Assembly: GCF_016406145.1 (NCBI RefSeq)
Contig: NZ_CP066306.1
Location: 4,650,001-4,714,000 of the forward strand
Direction of reading: 5' to 3'
Source of the DNA: Pseudomonas putida
Lineage (GTDB): Bacteria > Pseudomonadota > Gammaproteobacteria > Pseudomonadales > Pseudomonadaceae
Length of the DNA: 64,000 nt
Shown: positions 53,900 through 61,268 of the stretch, piece by piece
Position numbering within the stretch: position 1 is the first letter of the stretch
Layout of the letters: each line of letters starts with the position of its first letter
Notes under the pieces: model-generated
Database searches by the model: none
What the model saw: the letters and a program-made list of their open reading frames with translations, nothing else
Told to the model about the DNA's origin: nothing
Program-made: the position numbers and the translations under genes

Positions 53900-54507
53900 T
53901 GGCTGGCTTCGAGATAACGACGTTCCACTTCGGCCCAGTCAATTACGTTGTAGAAAGCCCCAATGTATTCCGGGCGACGGTTCTGGTACTTCAAGTAGTA
54001 GGCGTGCTCCCACACATCCAGGCCGAGGATCGGTGTGTTGCCATGCATCAGTGGGCTGTCCTGGTTGCCGCTGCTTTCCACCACGAGTTTCTGCTCAGGG
54101 GTCATGCTGAGCCAGGCCCAGCCGCTGCCGAAGCGGGTCAGCGCAGCTTTGGTGAAAGCTTCCTTGAACGCCTCGAAACCACCCAGTTCAGACTCGATGG
54201 CCTTGGCCACCAGGCCCTGTGGCTGGCCACCGCCTATGGGCGACATGACCTTCCAGAACAGCGAATGGTTGGCGTGACCACCCCCATGGTTGGTCACCGC
54301 GCCTCGCAGGTTCTCCGGCAACTGTTTGACCGCAGCAACCAGCTTTTCAACCGGCCATTCAGCCCACTCGGTACCTTCGAGCGCGGCATTGAGGCCGCTG
54401 ACGTAAGTCTGGTGGTGCTTGGTGTGGTGGATCTCCATAGTCTGGGTATCGATGTGCGGTTCCAGCGCATCGTAGGCATAAGGCAGCGCAGGCAAGGTAT
54501 GAGGCAT
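53896..54507 (-). CDS. sodA: superoxide dismutase, Mn type
   Basis: Converts superoxide to hydrogen peroxide and oxygen in the cytoplasm; 203 aa. Metal ligands: His27 (MEIHHTKHH), His in [16 protein letters not shown], and Asp and His in [16 protein letters not shown]. The Gln in [10 protein letters not shown] marks the Mn rather than Fe type. It begins one base after orfX. The fagA-like/fumC/orfX/sodA order is the Fur-repressed operon known from P. aeruginosa, where the Mn enzyme is made when iron is scarce. Confidence 0.95.
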   Translation of the reverse strand: MPHTLPALPYAYDALEPHIDTQTMEIHHTKHHQTYVSGLNAALEGTEWAEWPVEKLVAAVKQLPENLRGAVTNHGGGHANHSLFWKVMSPIGGGQPQGLVAKAIESELGGFEAFKEAFTKAALTRFGSGWAWLSMTPEQKLVVESSGNQDSPLMHGNTPILGLDVWEHAYYLKYQNRRPEYIGAFYNVIDWAEVERRYLEASQ

Positions 54508-54508
54508 A

Positions 54509-54970
54509 TCAATGGATTCCGTAAGCTGGGGTTGGGGGCGGCAGGCCCGGCTGGGCAGCCAGTTCACTGGCCAAAGGCGCCTGGCGATCGAGCAGGCGCT
54601 CGGTGCGCGGATACTGGCCGTACTCGGCAATGAAGCTCAGCAATTGGGTGTAAGTGCGCCCGCTGTGACGCAGCGCAGCATCACGCAGCGCCTGCGGCAA
54701 GCGCGCTTCGTGGCTGGCCTGGAGCAGGCGCTGGTGAGCGGCGCACAGGTAGTCGGCGCTCTCCTGCGGCTGGTTCAGGCGCAGGTGCAGGTCGGCCAGG
54801 TTGTGATGCGCGATGACGAACGCCGCCACCGCTTCATCGACGTCATGCCAGCGCTCGAACAGCACCTGGGCCAGAGCCAGGGCTTGCAGGTAGAGCTCCC
54901 GGGCATCAACCAGCTCGCCCTGTTCGAACAGGCAGTTAGCGGCCTCGGTGGTGCGTTTCCAGTGCTGCAT
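54509..54970 (-). CDS. conserved protein OrfX of the fumC-sodA operon
   Basis: Soluble protein of 153 aa, mostly helical, with a tetratricopeptide-like stretch ([28 protein letters not shown]...[37 protein letters not shown]). No enzyme motif is visible. It equals OrfX in the P. aeruginosa fagA-fumC-orfX-sodA operon by position. The function is unknown; it may act as an adaptor for either enzyme. Confidence 0.75.
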   Translation of the reverse strand: MQHWKRTTEAANCLFEQGELVDARELYLQALALAQVLFERWHDVDEAVAAFVIAHHNLADLHLRLNQPQESADYLCAAHQRLLQASHEARLPQALRDAALRHSGRTYTQLLSFIAEYGQYPRTERLLDRQAPLASELAAQPGLPPPTPAYGIH

Positions 54971-54997
54971 GACATGTCTCCTGGGCGCTGACGGGGG

Positions 54998-56374
54998 TCA
55001 GATGCCCCCAGCGGTGAGTTTTTCCGGGTCCAGCAGCGCCTCGAGCTGATCGCGCGACAGGTCGGTATGCTCCAGCGCCACGTCGATGATCGGCCGGCCC
55101 TGTTTGTAGGCGGTCTTGGCGATCTCAGCGGCCTTGAGGTAGCCGATGATCGGGTTCAGCGCGGTGACCAGGATCGGGTTGCGCGCCAGGGCTTCCTTGA
55201 GCTTGCCCTCATTGACCTTGAAGCTGGAGATGGCCTTGTCGGCCAGCAGGCGGCTGGCATTGGCCATCAGCTCGATGCTCTCCAGCAGGTTGCGGGCAAT
55301 CACCGGCAGCATCACGTTGAGCTCGAAGTTGCCCGACTGGCCGGCAATGGCGATGGTCGCGTCGTTGCCGATCACCTGGGCGGCCACCATGGCTGTGGCT
55401 TCCGGGATCACCGGGTTGACCTTGCCCGGCATGATCGAGGAGCCAGGCTGCAGGCCTTGCAGTTCGATTTCACCGAGGCCGGCGAGCGGGCCGGAGTTCA
55501 TCCAGCGCAGGTCGTTGGCGATTTTCATCAGTGCCACGGCAGTGGTCTTGAGCTGGCCGGACAGCGCCACGGCGGTGTCCTGGGAGCCGATCAGGGCGAA
55601 CAGGTTCTGTCCCCGGGTGAACTCGACCTGGGTGAGGCCGCTCAGCTGACGGGCAAAGCTTGCGGCGAACTGCGGATGGGCGTTGATCCCGGTGCCAACG
55701 GCAGTGCCACCCTGGGCCAGGGCCTGAAGGCTCGGCAGGGTCGCTTCGATGTGCGCGTTGGCGCCTTTGATCTGTGCTGCCCAGCCATCGAGCACCTGGC
55801 TCATGCGCACCGGCATGGCATCCATCAGATGGGTACGGCCAGTCTTCACGTACTGATGCACTTGCACCGATTTGGCCTCGATCACCTCAACCAGGTGAGC
55901 CAGGGCGGGCAGCAACTGCTCATGCAGCGCCAGTGCGGCACTGACATGGATGGTGGTCGGGATGATGTCGTTGCTGCTCTGGCCGCAGTTGACGTGGTCG
56001 ATGGCACTGACCTGCTCACCGAGCAGGCGGCTGGCCAGGGTGGCGATCACCTCGTTGGCATTCATGTTCGAGCTGGTGCCGGAGCCAGTCTGGTACACGT
56101 CCACCGGGAAGTGCTGGATGAAGTCCTCGGCGAGCAGGTGCTCGACCGCCTTGACGATGGCTTGGCCCTGGGCGGCGGAAATCTGCTCCAGCTCGATGTT
56201 GGCCTTGGCTGCCGCAGCCTTGGCCAGCAGCAGAGCACGAATGAACTGGGCCGGCATACGTTGGCCGCTGATCGGGAAGTTGTCGACCGCGCGCTGGGTC
56301 TGAGCGCCATACAGGGCCAGGGCCGGCACCTGCAGTTCACCCATGCTGTCACGCTCGATACGGGTATCACTCAT
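54998..56374 (-). CDS. fumC: fumarate hydratase class II
   Basis: Iron-free fumarase of 458 aa that replaces the iron-sulfur fumarases when iron is low. Signature GSSIMPGKVNPVIPE, plus the fumarase/aspartase fold (GSGTSSNMNANEVIA, HVNCGQSSNDIIPT, GRTHLMDAMPV). Of several starts, ATG 56374 has AGGA seven bases upstream. It overlaps the fagA-like gene by eight bases and precedes orfX by 27. Confidence 0.96.
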   Translation of the reverse strand: MSDTRIERDSMGELQVPALALYGAQTQRAVDNFPISGQRMPAQFIRALLLAKAAAAKANIELEQISAAQGQAIVKAVEHLLAEDFIQHFPVDVYQTGSGTSSNMNANEVIATLASRLLGEQVSAIDHVNCGQSSNDIIPTTIHVSAALALHEQLLPALAHLVEVIEAKSVQVHQYVKTGRTHLMDAMPVRMSQVLDGWAAQIKGANAHIEATLPSLQALAQGGTAVGTGINAHPQFAASFARQLSGLTQVEFTRGQNLFALIGSQDTAVALSGQLKTTAVALMKIANDLRWMNSGPLAGLGEIELQGLQPGSSIMPGKVNPVIPEATAMVAAQVIGNDATIAIAGQSGNFELNVMLPVIARNLLESIELMANASRLLADKAISSFKVNEGKLKEALARNPILVTALNPIIGYLKAAEIAKTAYKQGRPIIDVALEHTDLSRDQLEALLDPEKLTAGGI

Positions 56375-56759
56375 CATCAAATCCTTGCATCAGTTCATCG
56401 GGAGGAATGGACGGCAGCAACCGGCAATTGGCCAGTTGCAGGGCGTAGGGTTGCCAGCGCTGGTTCTGATCCAGGCGGTCCAGGTTGCGCAGTTCAAGCA
56501 GGGGGCGCCAGGCCTGATCCAGGCACTGGCAACGCCAATGCCATGGCAGCATGCGATCGCAGGCGGTATCCAGCAGCAGGCGGAAAGAGGTCAGCGCCAC
56601 CGTCCATGGCGAGGTATCCGTGCAGCAGACCAGGTAGCGGCCTTCGGCAAGGTAGTGCTCGATCAGGCGCGGCTCGTCAGGTTCGAGCGCGCAGCGGATG
56701 CGCCGGCTGAGCCAGCGCCAGTTTTCCAGGTAGGGCAGTTCGCGCAGGGCAGGTTTCAT
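56367..56759 (-). CDS. FagA-like iron-regulated protein
   Basis: Protein of about 130 aa, rich in Trp, Cys and Arg (PYLENWRWLSRRIRCALEP, LLDTACDRMLPWHWRCQCLDQAWRPLLELRNLD). There is no signal peptide or membrane helix. It is first in the operon with fumC, where P. aeruginosa has fagA (Fur-associated gene A). A Fur box lies 24 bases upstream. The start is unclear: 56759, 56765 and 56768 are all possible. Function unknown; the name is by position. Confidence 0.7.
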   Translation of the reverse strand: MKPALRELPYLENWRWLSRRIRCALEPDEPRLIEHYLAEGRYLVCCTDTSPWTVALTSFRLLLDTACDRMLPWHWRCQCLDQAWRPLLELRNLDRLDQNQRWQPYALQLANCRLLPSIPPDELMQGFDDE

Positions 56760-56782
56760 GAACATCATCACCAAAGCACTTG

Positions 56783-56801
56783 GGTAATGATTTTCATTAT
56801 T
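56783..56801. promoter_or_regulatory. Fur box of the fagA-fumC-orfX-sodA operon
   Basis: GGTAATGATTTTCATTATT matches 15 of 19 positions of the Fur consensus GATAATGATAATCATTATC. An overlapping similar repeat continues to about 56811. Iron-loaded Fur should repress the operon. Confidence 0.75.
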
Positions 56802-56838
56802 AAATGATAACCTTAATCACTTCAAGCGCAGGTTGAGC

Positions 56839-56866
56839 AAAAAAAACCCGGCACAGTGGCCGGGTT
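56839..56866 (-). terminator. terminator after pmbA
   Basis: Stem 56845-56852 with 56859-56866, six-base loop, followed on the minus strand by a T run (56846-56839). It is a strong stop between pmbA and the Fur-controlled promoter. Confidence 0.88.
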
Positions 56867-56895
56867 CCGAGGTTTTTGCTTACCGCGTTGACAAT

Positions 56896-58242
56896 TCAGC
56901 TACCTGCAACGGTCATCCGCTCGATCAACACCGAGCCCGTGTGTATATTGCTACGGGTTTCAAGATCACTGCCAATCGCCACAATCTGCTGGAACATGTC
57001 TTTCATGTTGCCGGCAATCGTCACTTCCTGCACCGCATGCTGGATCTCGCCATTCTCAACCCAGAAACCTGCAGCACCGCGCGAGTAGTCGCCCGTGACC
57101 ATGTTCAGGCCATGGCCCATCAGCTCAGTCACCAGCAAACCGCGCCCCATGCGCCGGATCAGTGCCGCCTGATCTTCGATGCCATGGGTGACATACAGGT
57201 TATGCACGCCGCCGGAATTGGCCGTGCTTGGCAAGCCGAGCTTGCGACCGGAATAGGTACCCAGCAGGTAAGACACCAGCTCCCCTTTATCGACAAACGG
57301 CTTGGCATAAGTCGCCAGGCCATCACCGTCGAATGCCGCGCTGCCAAGGGCACGCGGAATATGTGGGCGCTCATCCAGCGTCAGCCAGCTGGGGAACAGA
57401 CGCTGGCCAATGGCACCATCGAGGAACGACGACTTGCGGTACAGGTTGCCACCAGAAATGGCCGACAAGAAGCTGCCGAACAGACCACCCGCCAGTTCGG
57501 CGGAGAACAGCACCGGCACTTCGCAGGTCTTGACCGGACGCGCACCGAGTCGGCTGGCTGCTCGCAGTGCCGCGCGCTGGCCAATGCTGCGCGGGTCGGC
57601 CAACAGCTGGCCCTGGCGGTTGACGTCATACCAGTAATCACGCTGCATCTGGCCTTCACCTTCAGCGATCATCACGCAGCTCAGGCTGTGCCGGGTCGAT
57701 GCGTAGCCGCCGATGAAGCCATGGCTGTTGCCATAGACACGGCAACCCTGATGGGTATTGAGGGTGGTGCCATCGGCGTTGAGAATGCGTGGGTCAGCGT
57801 CGAATGCCGCAGCCTCACAGGCCAGCGCCATCTCGATGGCTTTCTCGGGCTCCAGATCCCAGTCATGGTAAAGATCCAGGTCAGGGATCTCGCGCGCCAT
57901 CAGCGCCGCATCAGCCAGCCCCGAGCACTCGTCTTCGGAGGTGTGCCTGGCAATGGCCAAGGCGGCGGCAACGGTTTCGCGAATTGCCTCCGGCCCACTG
58001 GCCGAGGTGCTGGCCGAGCCCTTGCGCTGGCCAACATAGAGGGTGATGCCAAAGCCTTGGTCACGGTTGAACTCTACCGTCTCGACCTCACGCTGGCGCA
58101 CCGTGGTGGACAAGCCCTGCTCCAGCGATACCGCCACTTCGCAGGCGCTGGCACCCTGCCGGCTCGCCTCGGCGATGATCGCTTCGACCTGCTCCTGCAA
58201 CGCTGGCAGGTCCTTGGGGCCTACGCTCTGGACTGCACTCAT
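56896..58242 (-). CDS. pmbA: metalloprotease-complex subunit PmbA (TldE)
   Basis: Partner of TldD in the heterodimeric TldD/TldE protease that degrades or processes small peptides. It is 448 aa from ATG 58242, which GGAG supports. Typical parts: [16 protein letters not shown], and the C-terminal domain [16 protein letters not shown] [35 protein letters not shown]...[17 protein letters not shown]. TldD lies at 58961 on the same strand, with darP in between on the other strand. Confidence 0.95.
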   Translation of the reverse strand: MSAVQSVGPKDLPALQEQVEAIIAEASRQGASACEVAVSLEQGLSTTVRQREVETVEFNRDQGFGITLYVGQRKGSASTSASGPEAIRETVAAALAIARHTSEDECSGLADAALMAREIPDLDLYHDWDLEPEKAIEMALACEAAAFDADPRILNADGTTLNTHQGCRVYGNSHGFIGGYASTRHSLSCVMIAEGEGQMQRDYWYDVNRQGQLLADPRSIGQRAALRAASRLGARPVKTCEVPVLFSAELAGGLFGSFLSAISGGNLYRKSSFLDGAIGQRLFPSWLTLDERPHIPRALGSAAFDGDGLATYAKPFVDKGELVSYLLGTYSGRKLGLPSTANSGGVHNLYVTHGIEDQAALIRRMGRGLLVTELMGHGLNMVTGDYSRGAAGFWVENGEIQHAVQEVTIAGNMKDMFQQIVAIGSDLETRSNIHTGSVLIERMTVAGS

Positions 58243-58397
58243 GGTTTTCTCCACTCAAATTCTGCGTTCGGCGAGGGTCATTCTACGACCGGGCCGGACA
58301 AGCGGCCCCCGGGTGGTTATCATGGCGGCAATTTCTATGCCTTGTACGAAAAGTGCCTGCGCGGCGACTTTTCATAAAACTTAAACGGACTGCCACC

Positions 58398-58919
58398 ATG
58401 GTTGATTCATACGACGACGCCTTCGACGGCGAAAAAAGCAAAACCCAGATCAAGCGCGAGTTGCATGCGCTGGTCGAACTCGGCGAACGCTTGACCACGG
58501 TCAAGGCCGATACCCTGGCGCGCCTGCCGTTGACCGACGAGCTGCGCAAAGCCTTGGCCGAAGCCTGCAAGCACACCGCCCATGGCGCACGCAAACGGCA
58601 TATGTCGTTCGTCGGCAAGCTGATGCGCGACCAGGACCTGGACGCCATCCACGCGGTACTCGAGCAGATCGACAGCTCCAGCCGCCAGTACAACGAGCGC
58701 TTCCACAACCTGGAGCGCTGGCGGGACCGCCTGATCGACGGTAACGACGAGGACCTTGAACGCTTCGTCAACGAATACCCCGACACCGACCGTCAGCAAC
58801 TGCGTTCGCTGATCCGTCACGCCCAGCACGAGAAGGCGCGGAATAAGCCGCCTGCCGCTGCGCGCAAGGTATTCAAGTACATCCGCGACCTCGACGAGCT
58901 TCAGCGCGGCCTGCGCTGA
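58398..58919 (+). CDS. darP: ribosome-associated protein DarP (YjgA)
   Basis: DUF615 protein of 173 aa that associates with the 50S ribosomal precursor in E. coli. Seen: [39 protein letters not shown] and FKYIRDL. It is almost all helical and basic at the end. ATG 58398 is the family start. In many gamma-proteobacteria it is adjacent to pmbA, as here (divergent, 155 bases). Confidence 0.92.
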   Translation: MVDSYDDAFDGEKSKTQIKRELHALVELGERLTTVKADTLARLPLTDELRKALAEACKHTAHGARKRHMSFVGKLMRDQDLDAIHAVLEQIDSSSRQYNERFHNLERWRDRLIDGNDEDLERFVNEYPDTDRQQLRSLIRHAQHEKARNKPPAAARKVFKYIRDLDELQRGLR

Positions 58920-58931
58920 ACCCCGCCACCT

Positions 58932-58950
58932 GGGGCTGCCCTGCAGCCCC
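58932..58950. terminator. hairpin between darP and tldD
   Basis: Stem GGGGCTGC (58932-58939) with GCAGCCCC (58943-58950), loop CCT, in the convergent gap of 41 bases. There is no T run on either side, so its strength is uncertain. Confidence 0.5.
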
Positions 58951-58960
58951 GGGGCATGCA

Positions 58961-60400
58961 TCACGCGCCGGTACCACCGACGGTGATCGCGTCCAGCTTC
59001 AATGTCGGCTGGCCAACCCCTACCGGCACCGATTGCCCATCCTTGCCGCACGTGCCCACACCGCTGTCCAACGCAAGATCGTTACCCACCATCGACACTC
59101 GGCTCATGGCCTCGGGCCCGTTGCCGATCAGCGTCGCGCCCTTGACCGGCGCGGTGATTTTCCCGTCTTCGATCAGATAGGCTTCGCTGGTCGAGAACAC
59201 GAACTTGCCGCTGGTGATGTCCACCTGGCCACCGCCAAGGTTGGCGCAATAGATGCCTTTCTTCACTGAAGCGATGATTTCCTGGGGGTCGCTTTCCCCG
59301 GCACGCATGTAGGTGTTGGTCATGCGTGGCATCGGCAGGTGGGCGTAGGATTCGCGGCGGCCGTTACCGGTCACCGCCATCCCCATCAGGCGTGCATTGA
59401 GTTTGTCCTGCATGTAGCCCTTGAGCACGCCGTTCTCGATCAGCGTGGTGCATTCGGTCGGCGTGCCCTCGTCGTCGACACTCAGCGAGCCGCGGCGGCC
59501 CTCCAGGGTGCCGTCGTCTACGATAGTGCACAGGCTCGAAGCCACCTTCTCGCCGATCCGGCCACTGAACGCCGAGCTGCCCTTACGGTTGAAATCGCCT
59601 TCCAGACCGTGGCCGACCGCTTCATGCAACAGCACACCCGACCAGCCGGAACCCAGCACCACCGGCAAGGTACCAGCTGGCGCAGGAATGGCCTCCAGGT
59701 TCACCAAGGCCTGGCGCAGCGCCTCACGGGCATAACCCATGACCCGTTCCTCGGTGAAGAAGCGGTAGTCGGTACGCCCGCCGCCGCCCTGCCCGCCCCG
59801 TTCGCGCCGACCATTTTGCTCGACGATGACACTGACGTTGAAGCGCACCAGCGGCCGCACGTCAGCGGCCAGGCTGCCGTCGGCCGCAGCGATCAGAATG
59901 CGCTCCCAAACCCCGGCCATGCTCACGCTGACCTGCTGGATACGCGGGTCGAGCGCCCGCGTGGCGGCATCGACACGTTTGAGCAGCTCGACCTTTTCAG
60001 CACGGCTGAGCACGTCCAGCGGGTTGTCCGGTGCATACAGGGCCGTCACGTCCTGGCTGCGGAACGCCTGAACAGTGCCATTCTGGCCGGCGCGGGAAAT
60101 CGAACGCGCCGCACGGGCTGCCGAAGTCAGAGCCTCGAGGTTGATCGCGTTGCTGTAGGCGAAACCGGTTTTCTCACCCGACTGGGCACGCACGCCCACG
60201 CCCTGGTCAAGGTTGAAGCTGCCCTCTTTGACAATGCCGTCCTCCAGCGCCCAGGTTTCCGAGATCTGGCCCTGGAAGTACAGGTCGGCGGCGTCGATGC
60301 CCGGCCCGGCCAACTCGCCCAGTACAGCCTGCAGGCTGTCCAGGGTCAGTCCGCCTGGGGCCAGGAGCTGCTCGCTGACGGTGGATAACATCTGGCTCAT
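58961..60400 (-). CDS. tldD: metalloprotease TldD
   Basis: Catalytic subunit of the TldD/TldE protease, 479 aa. The zinc-type motif is [11 protein letters not shown] (HExxxH). Nearby are [21 protein letters not shown] and the C-terminal [30 protein letters not shown] 60400 follows GGAG; the frame is open two codons more. It starts two bases after the nitrilase gene on the minus strand. Confidence 0.96.
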   Translation of the reverse strand: MSQMLSTVSEQLLAPGGLTLDSLQAVLGELAGPGIDAADLYFQGQISETWALEDGIVKEGSFNLDQGVGVRAQSGEKTGFAYSNAINLEALTSAARAARSISRAGQNGTVQAFRSQDVTALYAPDNPLDVLSRAEKVELLKRVDAATRALDPRIQQVSVSMAGVWERILIAAADGSLAADVRPLVRFNVSVIVEQNGRRERGGQGGGGRTDYRFFTEERVMGYAREALRQALVNLEAIPAPAGTLPVVLGSGWSGVLLHEAVGHGLEGDFNRKGSSAFSGRIGEKVASSLCTIVDDGTLEGRRGSLSVDDEGTPTECTTLIENGVLKGYMQDKLNARLMGMAVTGNGRRESYAHLPMPRMTNTYMRAGESDPQEIIASVKKGIYCANLGGGQVDITSGKFVFSTSEAYLIEDGKITAPVKGATLIGNGPEAMSRVSMVGNDLALDSGVGTCGKDGQSVPVGVGQPTLKLDAITVGGTGA

Positions 60401-60402
60401 AG

Positions 60403-61254
60403 TCACTCCGAGGTGTGCGCAGGCCGCAAGGCGTCCTGCGAAAAAAAGCGCCGGTGCGAGGCAACCGGCATGCGCGCCCGAATGGACGCTTGTTCATCAC
60501 TGTCGCGCTCGGCGAGCAATACCGCTTCGCCTTGCGCCTGTTCGGCGACGATCCGCCCCCAGGGGTCGACGATCGCCGCGTGCCCATAGGTCTCCCGCGG
60601 GCCTGGATGGGTACCGCCCTGTGCTGCGGCCAGCACATAGCACTGGGTTTCAATGGCCCGGGCACGAATCAGCACTTCCCAATGCGCCGCGCCTGTGACC
60701 GCAGTGAACGCCGCTGGTGCCGTGATCAGTTGCGCGCCGGCACTGCGCAGCGCGCTGTACAGTTCCGGGAAACGCAGGTCGTAGCAGACGGTCAAGCCCA
60801 AGCGACCTGCCGGCGTGTCGGCTACCACCACTTGCGCGCCGTGGGCATAGTCGTCGGATTCACGGTAACGGCCGCGGTTATCGGCCACGTCCACGTCGAA
60901 CAAGTGCAGCTTGTCGTAGCGCGCCACCACCTCACCGTGCTCGTCGATCAAAAGCGAGCAGGCATGCGCCTTGGCATCAGGCTGATCGGCAGGTGGCAGC
61001 GGCAAGGTGCCGGCAACAATCCATAATCTGAGGTCGCGGGCCGTGCGTTTCAACCAGGGCAGTATCGGACCCTCACCCAGGGCCTCGGCTCGGCCGATCG
61101 CAGCGGCGTCCTTGCGCCCCATGGCGGCAAAATTTTCTGGCAGCACCGCCAGCCTGGCGCCACCGAATGCCGCCTGTTCCAGCAAGGCACCCGCACGCTG
61201 CAAGTTGGCCAGCACATCGTCCTGGCTGACCATCTGGATCACCGCTACTTTCAT
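60403..61254 (-). CDS. nitrilase-family carbon-nitrogen hydrolase
   Basis: Amidohydrolase of 283 aa with the catalytic Glu-Lys-Cys triad: Glu in LPENFA, Lys in YDKLHLFD, Cys in [14 protein letters not shown]. It is closest to the Nit1-like group (bacterial YbeM/NitT type), which removes damaged deaminated glutathione. ATG 61254 has AGGAG six bases upstream. It stands between yhdP and tldD, with gaps of 14 and 2 bases. Confidence 0.92.
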   Translation of the reverse strand: MKVAVIQMVSQDDVLANLQRAGALLEQAAFGGARLAVLPENFAAMGRKDAAAIGRAEALGEGPILPWLKRTARDLRLWIVAGTLPLPPADQPDAKAHACSLLIDEHGEVVARYDKLHLFDVDVADNRGRYRESDDYAHGAQVVVADTPAGRLGLTVCYDLRFPELYSALRSAGAQLITAPAAFTAVTGAAHWEVLIRARAIETQCYVLAAAQGGTHPGPRETYGHAAIVDPWGRIVAEQAQGEAVLLAERDSDEQASIRARMPVASHRRFFSQDALRPAHTSE

Positions 61255-61268
61255 GGGCACTCCTGGCA

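Noticed and set aside
53896..54507. Iron-type superoxide dismutase
   Set aside because: The Gln in GNQDSPLM and the [11 protein letters not shown] motif are those of the Mn type, which also fits the Fur-controlled operon.
55067..58377. Long plus-strand open frames opposite fumC and pmbA
   Set aside because: Both opposing genes are certain, and the antisense translations have no recognisable domain.
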